DNA of 64,000 nt, from positions 1 to 64,000 of the forward strand of contig NZ_SJKD01000012.1 in NCBI RefSeq assembly GCF_004331485.1, written 5' to 3'. Under the pieces are notes generated by a model. It had not been told where the DNA came from and ran no database searches. It saw nothing but the letters and a program-made list of their open reading frames with translations. Below are positions 25,993-34,179 of the stretch, piece by piece (within the stretch, counting starts at the first letter, position 1; each line of letters opens with the position of its first letter). The position numbers and the translations under genes were made by a program. This stretch comes from Kribbella capetownensis. Lineage in GTDB: Bacteria > Actinomycetota > Actinomycetes > Propionibacteriales > Kribbellaceae.

Positions 25993-26226
25993 ATGACCGG
26001 GACGAAGACCCACCTCACGGGGGAGCGGGCGCCCTGTGGGCGGCTCGGCGATGCGGACCGGAGCCAGGAGGACGACTTCGAGGGCTTCCGGCTCGACGAC
26101 ATGCACTACGCCTGCGGCTGCCGGCACATGCAGCACGAGTTCCATGACGGCAGCGTGCGGATCCGGACCGTCCGGCACGACGGCAAGATCCTGTCCGACG
26201 AGCACAGCGGCGAGCACGAGGCCTGA
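25993..26226 (+). CDS. Small Cys/His-rich protein translationally coupled to frdA
   Basis: 77 residues, mostly charged, without membrane segment or signal. The centre holds a cluster of potential metal ligands: C41-G-C43-R-H45-M-Q-H48-E-F-H51; C15 lies further upstream. No family is recognised. Its TGA shares the A with the frdA ATG (TGATG), so frdA translation is likely coupled to it. Codon use is like neighbouring genes. A purine-rich GGGGGTAGGAGG runs right up to the ATG. It could be an assembly or redox-maturation factor for the fumarate reductase, but that is a guess from context. Confidence 0.6.
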   Translation: MTGTKTHLTGERAPCGRLGDADRSQEDDFEGFRLDDMHYACGCRHMQHEFHDGSVRIRTVRHDGKILSDEHSGEHEA

Positions 26227-27968
26227 TGACCACCTTCCATGACGTCGTGGTCATCGGGGGCGGCGGCGCCGGGCTCCGTGCTGCTATCGCGGTGGCCGAG
26301 ACGAACCCGGCGCTGCGGGTGGCGGTCGTGTCGAAGGTCTATCCGATGCGCAGCCACACCGTGTCGGCCGAGGGTGGCGCCGCGGCCGTTGCCGCCGACG
26401 ACGACAGCCTCGACGAGCACGCGTACGACACGGTGTCCGGCAGCGACTGGCTCTGCGACCAGGACGCGGTCGAGGCGTTCGTCGCCGAGGCGCCACGTGA
26501 GCTGCTCCGGCTCGAGCACTGGGGATGCCCGTGGAGCCGGCAGCCCGACGGACGGATCGCGGTCCGGGCCTTCGGCGGCATGAAGAAGAAGCGCACTTGG
26601 TTCGCCGCCGACCGGACCGGCTTCCACCTGCTGCACACGCTGTTCCAGACCGCGCTCTCGTACTCCGACATCGTCCGGTACGACGAGTGGTACGTCACGA
26701 AGATCCTGGTCGACGACGGCCGCGCGTACGGCGTGGTCGCGATCGAACTGGCCACCGGGCGGATCGAGACCATCACCGCGAGCACGGTGATCGTGTGCAC
26801 CGGCGGATGCGGACGCGTCTACCCGTTCACCACGAACGCGAACATCAAGACCGGTGACGGGATGGCCCTGGCGTACCGGGCCGGTGCGGCGCTGAAGGAC
26901 ATGGAGTTCGTCCAGTACCACCCGACCGGCCTGCCGTTCACCGGCATCCTCATCACCGAGGCGACCCGGGCCGAAGGCGGCTGGCTGCTGAACAAGGACG
27001 GCTATCGCTACCTGCAGGACTACGACCTCGGGACGCCGTCACCGACGCCGGTCCTGCGCAGCATGGAGCTCGGCCCGCGCGACCGGTTGTCCCAGGCGTT
27101 CGTGCACGAGGTGGAGAAGGGCCGGACGACCGATACGCCGTACGGGCCGGTCGTCCACCTGGATCTGCGGCACCTGGGCGCGAAGCTGATCGACGCCAAG
27201 CTGCCGTTCGTCCGGGAGCTGTGCACGAACTACCAGAACATCGACCCGGTGAAGGAACTGGTGCCGGTGCGTCCGGTGGTGCATTACATGATGGGCGGGA
27301 TCCACACCGACATCCGGGGTGCCACGTCACTCGAGGGCCTGTACGCCGCCGGCGAGGTGGCCTGTGTCAGCATCAACGGCGCCAACCGGCTGGGGTCGAA
27401 CTCGTTGCCGGAGTGTCTGGTGTTCGGCACCCGGGCCGGCCGCGCCGCCGCGGTGTTCGCCGGTCGCTACCGGACCGCCGTACCCGAGGCGGTGCTGGCG
27501 CAGGGCCGGGACGAGGAGCGGCGGCTGTCCGGGGAGTTGGCCCGGCGTGCCGAGGGTCATGAACGGATCGCCGACATCCGCACCGAGATGCAGACCACGA
27601 TGGAGAACGGCGCCGGGATCTATCGCGACGGCGACTCGCTGGCCAAGGCGGAGCACGAGTTGGCCGAGCTCCGGCTGCGGTACCAGCACGCGGCGATCGA
27701 CGACCACAGCACGAACTTCAACACCGAGCTGATCGCGTGGCTCGAGCTGGGATTCATGCTGGATGTTGCCGAGAGCATCATCGCCTGCGCGCTCCGCCGG
27801 GAGGAGTCGCGCGGTGCCCACCAGCGCACCGACTTCCCGGCCCGCGACGACGACCGTTTCCTGGCGCATTCGCTGGTACGCCGTCAACCGGACGGCACCG
27901 GCCGCGTCACGTACCTACCGGTGACCATCACCCGCTGGCCGCCGGGCGAACGCGTGTACGGGAGGTAG
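26226..27968 (+). CDS. frdA: Fumarate reductase flavoprotein subunit
   Basis: 580 residues, catalytic subunit interconverting fumarate and succinate. VVIGGGGAGLRAAIA binds FAD; H44 in MRSHTVSAEGGAAAV is the covalent flavin ligand. The active-site region has RPVVHYMMGGI, and SINGANRLGSNSLPE is a hallmark. Blocks such as DWLCDQDAVEAF, GCPWSRQPDG and TGFHLLHTLFQT follow the enterobacterial FrdA pattern much more closely than typical SdhA. First large gene of the frdABCD operon. Confidence 0.93.
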   Translation: MTTFHDVVVIGGGGAGLRAAIAVAETNPALRVAVVSKVYPMRSHTVSAEGGAAAVAADDDSLDEHAYDTVSGSDWLCDQDAVEAFVAEAPRELLRLEHWGCPWSRQPDGRIAVRAFGGMKKKRTWFAADRTGFHLLHTLFQTALSYSDIVRYDEWYVTKILVDDGRAYGVVAIELATGRIETITASTVIVCTGGCGRVYPFTTNANIKTGDGMALAYRAGAALKDMEFVQYHPTGLPFTGILITEATRAEGGWLLNKDGYRYLQDYDLGTPSPTPVLRSMELGPRDRLSQAFVHEVEKGRTTDTPYGPVVHLDLRHLGAKLIDAKLPFVRELCTNYQNIDPVKELVPVRPVVHYMMGGIHTDIRGATSLEGLYAAGEVACVSINGANRLGSNSLPECLVFGTRAGRAAAVFAGRYRTAVPEAVLAQGRDEERRLSGELARRAEGHERIADIRTEMQTTMENGAGIYRDGDSLAKAEHELAELRLRYQHAAIDDHSTNFNTELIAWLELGFMLDVAESIIACALRREESRGAHQRTDFPARDDDRFLAHSLVRRQPDGTGRVTYLPVTITRWPPGERVYGR

Positions 27969-27970
27969 TG

Positions 27971-28714
27971 ATGGCAGACGAGATCACCCTCGAGGTCGCG
28001 CGCTTCCGGCCCGGGGAGGACACCGAACCGGTCCTGCAGTCGTACCAGGTTCCGCTGCGTGAGCAGTGGGCGGTCCTGGACGGGCTCAGCTACATCAAGG
28101 ACCATCTGGACGGCACGCTGTCCTTCCGGTGGTCGTGCCGGATGGGCATCTGCGGCAGCTGCGGGATGACGGTCAACGGCGACCCCCAGCTGAGCTGTGC
28201 CACCTTCCTCACCGACTACGCGCCCGGACCGATCCGGATCGAGCCGCTGCACAACTTCCCGGTGATCCGCGACCTGGTCGTCGACATCGGCGACTTCATG
28301 GACAAGCTGCCGACCGTGAAGCCCTGGCTGGTCCGGGACGTGCACAGCCCGCTCGAGGAGGGCGAGTACCTGCAGACACCGGAGGAGCTGGAGGACTACC
28401 AGCAGTACAGCATGTGCATCAACTGCATGCTGTGCTACTCGGCCTGCCCGGTGTACGCCCTCGACCAGGACTTCGTCGGTCCGGCGGCGATCGCGCTGGC
28501 GCAGCGCTACAACCTCGACTCGCGGGACGAGGGTGCCGACGAGCGTCTCGCCGTCCTGTCGTCGCCGGAAGGGATCTGGTCCTGCACCTTCGTCGGTGAG
28601 TGCAGTGCCGCGTGTCCGAAGGGCGTGGATCCGGCGGGCGCGATCCAGCGGTACAAGCTGACCGCGGCGACCCAGGCGATCAAGGGCCTGCTGATGCCGA
28701 GGAGCCGGCGGTGA
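27971..28714 (+). CDS. frdB: Fumarate reductase iron-sulfur subunit
   Basis: 247 residues, electron-transfer subunit with three Fe-S clusters. [2Fe-2S] ligands are in SCRMGICGSCG and the later LSC; the other clusters are held by CINCMLCYSACP and CTFVGECSAACPKG. It links FAD in FrdA to the quinone site at the membrane anchors. GPAAIALAQRYNLDSRDEG matches the FrdB pattern. ATG 27971 has GGAGG upstream, and its stop overlaps the GTG of frdC. Confidence 0.95.
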   Translation: MADEITLEVARFRPGEDTEPVLQSYQVPLREQWAVLDGLSYIKDHLDGTLSFRWSCRMGICGSCGMTVNGDPQLSCATFLTDYAPGPIRIEPLHNFPVIRDLVVDIGDFMDKLPTVKPWLVRDVHSPLEEGEYLQTPEELEDYQQYSMCINCMLCYSACPVYALDQDFVGPAAIALAQRYNLDSRDEGADERLAVLSSPEGIWSCTFVGECSAACPKGVDPAGAIQRYKLTAATQAIKGLLMPRSRR

Positions 28715-29091
28715 CTGTGTACGAGCGGCCGGTCCACCTGTTGTGGTGGCTCGAGCGCCGGTCCTATCTGCTCTTCGTGCTCCGCGAGTTGAGCAGCGTG
28801 TTCGTCGCGTGGACGGTGGTCTACCTCCTGCTGCTGGTCAACGCGGTCAGCGACGGGCCGGCGTCGTACCAGCGGTTCCTGGACCGCAGTGGTGAGTGGT
28901 GGATGGTCGCGATCAACGTGATCGCGATGCTGTTCCTGCTGCTGCATGTAGTGACCTGGTTCGGGCTGGCGCCGCGAGCCATGGTGGTCAAGGCGCGCGG
29001 ACGGCGGGTGCCGCCGCGGCAGATCGTTGCCGCGCACTACTTTGCCTGGTTGGTGCTGTCGGCAATCGTCGCCTGGCTGGTGCTGCGATGA
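28711..29091 (+). CDS. frdC: Fumarate reductase membrane anchor subunit C
   Basis: 126 residues with three membrane segments. Conserved FrdC features are YERPVHLLWWLERRSYLLFVLRELSSVFVAW at the N-terminus, INVIAMLFLLLHVVTWFGLAPRAM in the middle, and a final helix. Length equals the enterobacterial subunit. With FrdD it anchors FrdAB and forms the menaquinol site; this anchor class normally lacks heme. GTG start overlaps the frdB stop. Confidence 0.88.
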   Translation: MTVYERPVHLLWWLERRSYLLFVLRELSSVFVAWTVVYLLLLVNAVSDGPASYQRFLDRSGEWWMVAINVIAMLFLLLHVVTWFGLAPRAMVVKARGRRVPPRQIVAAHYFAWLVLSAIVAWLVLR

Positions 29092-29603
29092 ACCACCGTC
29101 GCTCGCCCGAACCCCTGCTGTGGATGCTGTTCAGCTCCGGCGGCATGGTCGCGGCCTTGATGCTCCCGATCCTGCTCTTCCTGTTCGGCGTCGCGTTCCC
29201 GCTGGACTGGCTGACGCCGCCGACGCATGCGCACCTGTTCGCCGTACTGCGGAATCCGCTCACCCGGCTGGTGCTGTTCGGCCTGTCCGCGCTGGCTCTC
29301 TTCCACTGGGCCCACCGCTTCCGCTACACCCTGTACGACGGCCTCCAGCTCAAGCGGTACGCCGTACCCATCGTGGTCTTCTGCTACGGCGGCGCGGTCG
29401 TGGGCTCCGTCATCGCCGCCGCACTCCTGCTGACACTCTGACCCAACCGGTGGCCTCGGTCGCGCCGACACTGCGTGGATCCATCGACCGAGCCAAGACT
29501 GCCGGCCGGATCGGGCCGCACGGACGAGACGCCGGTGCGCGGCCTGGCGGAGTAGCTCATCGTGCCGGGCTTGGACCAGCGCCTGGCTGACATAGGGGTG
29601 CAT
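29037..29603 (-). CDS. Small actinobacterial MHPY-type ORF running antisense into frdDC
   Basis: The ATG at 29603 has an ideal GGAGG seven bases upstream. The first ~50 residues (MHPYVSQALVQARHDELLRQ, then AAHRRLVRAARS and a basic W-containing segment) look like small actinobacterial proteins that start M-P-Y and end soon after an Arg-rich helix. Here no stop occurs in the 29442-29603 gap, and the frame continues antisense to frdD and frdC down to 29037, where the protein is proline/charge-poor shadow sequence. Probably only the first part is meaningful: the original stop may have been lost. Real expression is uncertain. Confidence 0.4.
   Translation of the reverse strand: MHPYVSQALVQARHDELLRQAAHRRLVRAARSGRQSWLGRWIHAVSARPRPPVGSECQQECGGDDGAHDRAAVAEDHDGYGVPLELEAVVQGVAEAVGPVEESQRGQAEQHQPGERIPQYGEQVRMRRRRQPVQRERDAEQEEQDREHQGRDHAAGAEQHPQQGFGRATVVHRSTSQATIADSTNQAK
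29088..29441 (+). CDS. frdD: Fumarate reductase membrane anchor subunit D
   Basis: 117 residues and three membrane segments. It matches FrdD by RSPEPLLWMLFSSGGMVAALMLPILLFLFGV and by the HRFRYTLYDG block corresponding to the H-R-H region of the family. ATG overlaps the frdC stop (ATGA). It ends the frd operon. A small minus-strand reading frame starting at 29603 runs antisense through it. Confidence 0.87.
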   Translation: MNHRRSPEPLLWMLFSSGGMVAALMLPILLFLFGVAFPLDWLTPPTHAHLFAVLRNPLTRLVLFGLSALALFHWAHRFRYTLYDGLQLKRYAVPIVVFCYGGAVVGSVIAAALLLTL

Positions 29604-29788
29604 CTGCGTTCCTCCGTAACCGAGGGAGCGCCAGTCGCTCCCAGGTCGAGCGTCAAGCAGACGGACGGCATCGCAGATCGGCATCCGGCACCCAGGTCGG
29701 CGACCGATCCTCCTACCTTCCGCGCCGTGCTTACCCATTCCGGTGACGGGTGTTTACGGTGAGCGTGCGCCGGTCCCACACTGAGCCC
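29442..29788. other. Intergenic region between frdD and LAL regulator
   Basis: About 350 bases. It holds the start and first ~50 codons of the minus-strand small ORF (ATG at 29603) and, on the plus strand, the upstream region of the LuxR gene. I see no clear -35/-10 pair or palindrome for the LuxR gene. Confidence 0.5.
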
Positions 29789-32413
29789 ATGGTCTTGCTC
29801 GAGCGCGACAGCGCTCTCGAGGCGTTGACGCAGTACGCCGCACAGGCCCGTGCCGGCGAGGGGCGAGTGGTTCTCATCTCGGGCGAGGCCGGCGCCGGCA
29901 AGACCGCTTTGCTGGAGCAGCTCCGACGAGATCTCGCCGACGTCAGCTGGGTCGGCGGCACCTGCGACGGCCTGATCACGCCCCGGCCGCTCGGCCCGTT
30001 GTTCGAGATCGCCGAGCAGTTGGAGGGTGAACTGCTCCAGGCGTGCCGCAGTGAGCGCGGGCGCGACGAGCTGTTCACCGTCCTGCTCCGCTGCCTGTCC
30101 GCCCCGGGTCCGCCGGTCGTCGTCGCGATCGAGGATCTGCACTGGGCCGACGAATCCACTCTCGACCTGGTCCGATTCCTGGGCCGTCGCATCCGGACGA
30201 CGCGGTCGTTGCTCCTGGTCACCTTTCGTGACGATGCGCTCGGGTCGGACGAGGCCTTGCGCATCGCGCTGGGTGGACTCGCCGGCGAACGGGCGACGCG
30301 TCGGGTGACCGTTCCCGTCCTGTCGGCGGACGCGGTCGCGGTCCTTGCCGCCGGTAGCGGGCTCGCTCCCGCGGACGTGTATCGGCTGAGCGGCGGGAAT
30401 GCGTTCTTCGTCCACGAGATCGTGCGGTCCGCCAGCGAGCTGCCCGCTTCCGCGCGCGACGCCGTACTCGCTCGTGTCGCGCGACTGAGCGTGCCGGCGC
30501 GAGCTGTGCTCGACGTCGCGGCCGTTGCCGGCCTCCGCGTCGAGCTGGGTCTGCTCGAGGCGGTGGGTACGACGGCTCGCGACCTCGACGAACTCGTCGT
30601 TGCCGGTGCCCTGATCAGCGAAGGGAGTTCGCTGCGGTTCCGCCACGAGATCAACCGGCGTGCTGTGGCGAGCGAGATCCCCGGATACCGCCAAGCGGCG
30701 ATCCACGCCCAGCTTCTCGCAGCGCTGCTGCGCTCAGGTGGGGCTGACGAGGCGGTGCTCGCCTTCCACGCTGCCGGCGCGGGGGACCGCGACTCCGTCG
30801 TTCGCTATGCACCGGCCGCTGGACGGCGGGCGGCCGCCCTCGGCGCGCACCGTGAGGCTGTCGAGCACTTCGAGGCCGCAGTGCGTTTCGCCGGACACGT
30901 CACGCCGCGAACGGCTGCCGACCTCTGGTCCTGGCTGGCCACGGAGGCGTCGGTGGTCGAGCGCTGGCAGCTGGCTCTGGACGCCGGCCGGCGGGCGCTG
31001 GAGCTCTGGAGGGAGGTGGGCGATCCACCCCGGGAGAGCGCGGAGATGCGTTCGCTGTCCTCGACGATGTGGCGCCTGTGCCGGGGTCGCGAATCGATGG
31101 AGCTCGCAGTCGCGGCCGTCGACGTCATCCGCGACCGCGGCGCGACCCCCGAGCTCGCCCGCGCCTATGGGCACCTGGCGCAGTTGCAGAGTCACTACGG
31201 CGAGATCGAGGCGGCGACGTCGTCGCTGCGCCAGGCGGGCGGCCTGGTCGACATGCTGGACCTCCCGGACGTTCGCAGCGACCTGGCGAACACCGCGGCC
31301 GTCGTCGCGTGGACCTCGGGCGAGGAGTGGATGCCCCTTCTGGACCGCGCACTGGAGATCGCGCTGGATCTGGGTGCCCGCGAACCGACAGCGCGTGCCT
31401 ACGCGAACCTGTGTACCGCGCTGTGTGACTTCAACCGGTTCGCCGAGGCCGAGTCGTACTACGCGCGGGGGGCCGCCTTCTGCGACGAGGCCGGCATGGT
31501 TCGGTTCGGCCTCTCCTTGCGCGCCACCTGGGGCGAGATCCTGCTGGGCGTGGGCCGGTGGGACGAGGCAGTCGAGGTGTGCCGGCAGGTTCTCGCGAGC
31601 GGAGCATCGCCGTTCAACCGGCTCTCCGCCGCGATCGTGATCGGCCGGATCCTTGCCCGGCGAGACGACGGCGACCCGTGGCCCTACCTGGACGAAGCGG
31701 TGGCCAGCGCCGACGCGACCGGGCGCCCGGATCTCGTCGGACTCACCCGATCCGCACGGGCGGAGGCCCATTGGCTGGTGGGGGATCGCGACGCTGCGCT
31801 GCAGGACGTCACCGTCGCAAGTGTCCACGCCGACCGGGCACACGAGTGGATCCAGGGCCAGATCGCGACCTGGCAGACACGCCTCGACGCCGTCGTGACC
31901 CCGTCGCCGGCCAGGCTCCCGGAGCCGCACGCCCGGTCTGCGAGCAGGGACTTCGATCGTGCCGCCGAACTCTGGGACGGTATCGGCAGTCCCTTCGACG
32001 CCGCACTCGCGCTCCTGGACTCCGGGTCGGAGGCAGGGATGCGGGAAGCGCTGCGCCGCTTCGACACGCTCGGAGCGGTCGCAGCCGCGAGGCTGACGCG
32101 CCGACGGATGCGCCGCCTCGGCCTGCGCGCGATTCCGTCCGGCGCGCATCCGTCGACCCGCTCGGACGCGGCTGGCATGACCCGCCGTGAGCGCGAGGTG
32201 ATGACGTTGGTCGCGGCCGGGCAGTCGAACGCGGCCATCGCCGCGCATCTGGTGATCTCGACGCGGACCGTCGAGCACCATGTGGCCGCGGTCCTGACCA
32301 AGCTCGGGGTCGGGTCGCGGACGCTCGTCGCAGCCGAAGCCGGCCGTCGCGGCCTGCTCGACGCTCCCGACCGGCCGGGCGCGGCGAGCACCCCGGACGC
32401 AGCCGGAAACTAG
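29789..32413 (+). CDS. Large ATP-binding LuxR (LAL) regulator
   Basis: 874 residues. The N-terminal AAA/NACHT-like ATPase has Walker A GEAGAGKT (32-39) and a Walker B-type VVVAIEDLHWADES. A long TPR-like helical middle follows. The C-terminal LuxR HTH (about 797-860) is MTRREREVMTLVAAGQSNAAIAAHLVISTRTVEHHVAAVLTKLGV. LAL proteins activate transcription in response to a ligand such as a sugar or pathway intermediate. ATG 29789 is chosen because the conserved LLERDSALEAL begins there; GTG 29750 is an alternative. The next two genes, 99 bases downstream, may be its targets. Confidence 0.9.
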   Translation: MVLLERDSALEALTQYAAQARAGEGRVVLISGEAGAGKTALLEQLRRDLADVSWVGGTCDGLITPRPLGPLFEIAEQLEGELLQACRSERGRDELFTVLLRCLSAPGPPVVVAIEDLHWADESTLDLVRFLGRRIRTTRSLLLVTFRDDALGSDEALRIALGGLAGERATRRVTVPVLSADAVAVLAAGSGLAPADVYRLSGGNAFFVHEIVRSASELPASARDAVLARVARLSVPARAVLDVAAVAGLRVELGLLEAVGTTARDLDELVVAGALISEGSSLRFRHEINRRAVASEIPGYRQAAIHAQLLAALLRSGGADEAVLAFHAAGAGDRDSVVRYAPAAGRRAAALGAHREAVEHFEAAVRFAGHVTPRTAADLWSWLATEASVVERWQLALDAGRRALELWREVGDPPRESAEMRSLSSTMWRLCRGRESMELAVAAVDVIRDRGATPELARAYGHLAQLQSHYGEIEAATSSLRQAGGLVDMLDLPDVRSDLANTAAVVAWTSGEEWMPLLDRALEIALDLGAREPTARAYANLCTALCDFNRFAEAESYYARGAAFCDEAGMVRFGLSLRATWGEILLGVGRWDEAVEVCRQVLASGASPFNRLSAAIVIGRILARRDDGDPWPYLDEAVASADATGRPDLVGLTRSARAEAHWLVGDRDAALQDVTVASVHADRAHEWIQGQIATWQTRLDAVVTPSPARLPEPHARSASRDFDRAAELWDGIGSPFDAALALLDSGSEAGMREALRRFDTLGAVAAARLTRRRMRRLGLRAIPSGAHPSTRSDAAGMTRREREVMTLVAAGQSNAAIAAHLVISTRTVEHHVAAVLTKLGVGSRTLVAAEAGRRGLLDAPDRPGAASTPDAAGN

Positions 32414-32512
32414 GTGGCCGCGCTCAGAACCTAGGCGCTCACCACGGATCACCCGACGACTCCAGCGGCATACGTTCATCGCGACATCACCGATCAGCGA
32501 AAGAGAGCGATC

Positions 32513-32764
32513 ATGCCGCTGTACATGGACATCCACAACATCATCGCCGGCGTCTCGGCCGAAGACGTCGCCAAGGCGCACGCCGCCGACCTGCAGACCG
32601 AAGCCGGCTACGAGGTGCGTTACCTGCGGTACTGGGTGAACGAACCGCTCGGCAAGGTGTTCTGCCTCGTCGAGGCACCGTCGGCAGCGGCGGCGTCGAC
32701 GGTGCACCGCGAAGCGCACGGTCTTGTCGCCGACGAGATCTTCCAGGTCCAGGAAGGCGTCTGA
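32513..32764 (+). CDS. DUF4242 (nickel-binding SCO4226-like) small protein
   Basis: 83 residues. MPLYMDIHNI... and ...HREAHGLVADEIFQVQEG match the DUF4242 ferredoxin-like family, one Streptomyces member of which binds nickel. The conserved D6, H8 and the AHGL histidine fit the reported ligand type, but metal use here is inference. AAAGAGAG precedes the ATG. The following hydrolase starts one base after its stop, so the pair is co-expressed. Confidence 0.88.
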   Translation: MPLYMDIHNIIAGVSAEDVAKAHAADLQTEAGYEVRYLRYWVNEPLGKVFCLVEAPSAAAASTVHREAHGLVADEIFQVQEGV

Positions 32765-32765
32765 G

Positions 32766-33566
32766 GTGGCCGGACTTGCCTTTCACCGAACCGGAACCGG
32801 ACCGCCGCTGATGCTGTTGCACGGCATCGGGTCGTCGCACCGGGCATGGTCTCCGGTCGTCGCCGTACTCGCCGAACACTTCGACGTCATTGCCGTCGAT
32901 CTTCCCGGCTTCGGCGAGTCGCCGCCGTTGCCAGTGGGGGTGGAACCACATCCGGCCGCGCTGGCGGGCGCCGTCGCCAACCTTCTCGACGGTCTCGGCA
33001 TCGTTGCCCCGGCTGTCGCGGGGAACTCGCTCGGCGCATGGATCGCCCTTGAACTGGCCGCTGTCAGGCCGATCTCCTGCCTCGTGCTGATCTCTCCTGC
33101 CGGCCTGTGGCCGGGGCGGACTCCGCTGTACAACCGGTTGAGCCTGCAGGCTTCGAGATGGCTCACGCGTCGCTGGTGCAGGCCGCTCTCGCGGCTGGTG
33201 AACCACAGGTTCGGACGTGCTCTCCTGCTGCGCCAGGCCGTTGGCCGACCGTCCCGGATCAGCCCCGACCGAGCGCGTGAGATGGTCTGGGACATGGCGT
33301 CGGGCGCCGGTTTCGACGCTACCCTCGAAGCCACTCTCGATCGGCACTACCTGGCTCGTCCAGGGTTCGACGTACCGATCACGGTGGCCTTCGGATCGCG
33401 GGACCTCCTGCTGGGCCGGCGATCGCGCCACGTCGAGCAACTCCCGCCCGGCGCCCGACTCGAGCAGCTGGCCGGCTGCGGCCACGTCCCGATGAGCGAC
33501 AGCCCGCAGGCCGTAGCCGCCCTCATCACCGCAGCAGCCCACCAGGCATTCTCAGCCGCCCCCTAG
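32766..33566 (+). CDS. Alpha/beta hydrolase
   Basis: 266 residues, alpha/beta fold. The oxyanion segment is LMLLHGIGSSHRAW, the nucleophile lies in VAGNSLGAWIAL (G-N-S-L-G), the acid is likely the D of GSRDLLLG and the histidine is in GCGHVPMSD. Substrate is unknown. GTG start one base after the DUF4242 stop. A bidirectional hairpin follows directly. Confidence 0.88.
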   Translation: MAGLAFHRTGTGPPLMLLHGIGSSHRAWSPVVAVLAEHFDVIAVDLPGFGESPPLPVGVEPHPAALAGAVANLLDGLGIVAPAVAGNSLGAWIALELAAVRPISCLVLISPAGLWPGRTPLYNRLSLQASRWLTRRWCRPLSRLVNHRFGRALLLRQAVGRPSRISPDRAREMVWDMASGAGFDATLEATLDRHYLARPGFDVPITVAFGSRDLLLGRRSRHVEQLPPGARLEQLAGCGHVPMSDSPQAVAALITAAAHQAFSAAP

Positions 33567-33571
33567 CGGGC

Positions 33572-33590
33572 GTGGGGGTCGCACCCCCAC
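33572..33590. terminator. Bidirectional hairpin terminator
   Basis: GTGGGGGT (33572-33579) and ACCCCCAC (33583-33590) form a perfect 8-bp stem with loop CGC. It lies 5 bases after the hydrolase stop and 60 bases beyond the 3' end of the minus-strand tRNA gene, so it can serve both. Confidence 0.7.
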
Positions 33591-33598
33591 AAACACGA

Positions 33599-33650
33599 CG
33601 GACGATCCCCACTCGCGCATTCTGCGAGCATGGATCGCCCAGATCGTCCG
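33599..33650 (-). repeat. Nested inverted repeats at tRNA 3' end
   Basis: CGGACGATC (33599-33607) pairs with GATCGTCCG (33642-33650), which directly adjoins the tRNA 3' end. Inside, CTCGC (33612-33616) pairs with GCGAG (33624-33628). The RNA could fold as a processing or termination structure. It could also mark an old integration boundary, but no integrase is present. Confidence 0.5.
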
Positions 33651-33722
33651 CGCCCCCGGCAGGATTCGAACCTGCGCACCCGCCTCCGGAGGGCGGTGCT
33701 CTATCCCCTGAGCTACGGGGGC
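33651..33722 (-). tRNA. tRNA-Arg (CCG)
   Basis: 72-base gene without encoded CCA. Acceptor arms GCCCCCG and CGGGGGC pair fully with discriminator G. D arm GCTC...GAGC, anticodon stem CCGCC/GGCGG with loop CTCCGGA giving anticodon CCG, and T arm GCAGG-TTCGAAT-CCTGC are all intact. It reads CGG arginine codons, which are frequent in this genome. Confidence 0.96.
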
Positions 33723-33946
33723 TCAGGAACGTCAGAACAGTAGCAGGAAACTACGTGGAGTCCCGAATCGGGTGACCGCCGGTGCGTCTCTCCCCGCGCA
33801 CCGGGTACTGGCCCCAGGTGGGTCACCGAGGTGGGTGCCCGGGGCACCCTGAGCGGACCCTGGATCGGCGGTGTGGAGGGATCGACTCGGGCGGATTCGG
33901 AGTCATAGTGGAGGTAAGTCCATCTGTGGAAAGGAAATCTGAACTC

Positions 33947-34132
33947 ATGGCTAGCACACTGGTTCGCCCGTCGAGCGGTCGCTGGATCGGCGGTGTCTGT
34001 GCCGGACTGGCCCGCAGGTTCGGTATCTCGGCCAACACGATGCGACTGATCTTCGTGGTCAGTTGTCTGCTCCCGGGCCCGCAGGTCCTGATCTATCTGG
34101 TCCTCTGGATCCTGATGCCGTCGGAGTACTGA
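33947..34132 (+). CDS. PspC domain protein
   Basis: 61 residues, a minimal PspC domain: RWIGGVCAGLARRFGISANTMRLIFVVSCLLPGPQVLIYLVLWILMP. One membrane segment region follows the basic N-terminus. PspC proteins sense or respond to envelope stress. ATG 33947 has AAGGAAA upstream; an earlier GTG in frame is possible. The stop overlaps no neighbour; a lipoprotein gene follows after 47 bases. Confidence 0.88.
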   Translation: MASTLVRPSSGRWIGGVCAGLARRFGISANTMRLIFVVSCLLPGPQVLIYLVLWILMPSEY

Positions 34133-34179
34133 CCCCCGGCGGTCCGCACCCCCGGTGCCACATGGCAACCTGGCTCGTC

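Noticed and set aside
33599..33650. tRNA-adjacent inverted repeat as an integration (att) site
   Set aside because: No integrase, no second copy of the tRNA 3' end and no mobile genes nearby.
33572..33775. 67-residue plus-strand reading frame across the tRNA gene
   Set aside because: Its PAGFEPAHPPPEGG part is the antisense translation of tRNA-Arg, a well-known false prediction, and it also reads through a terminator hairpin.
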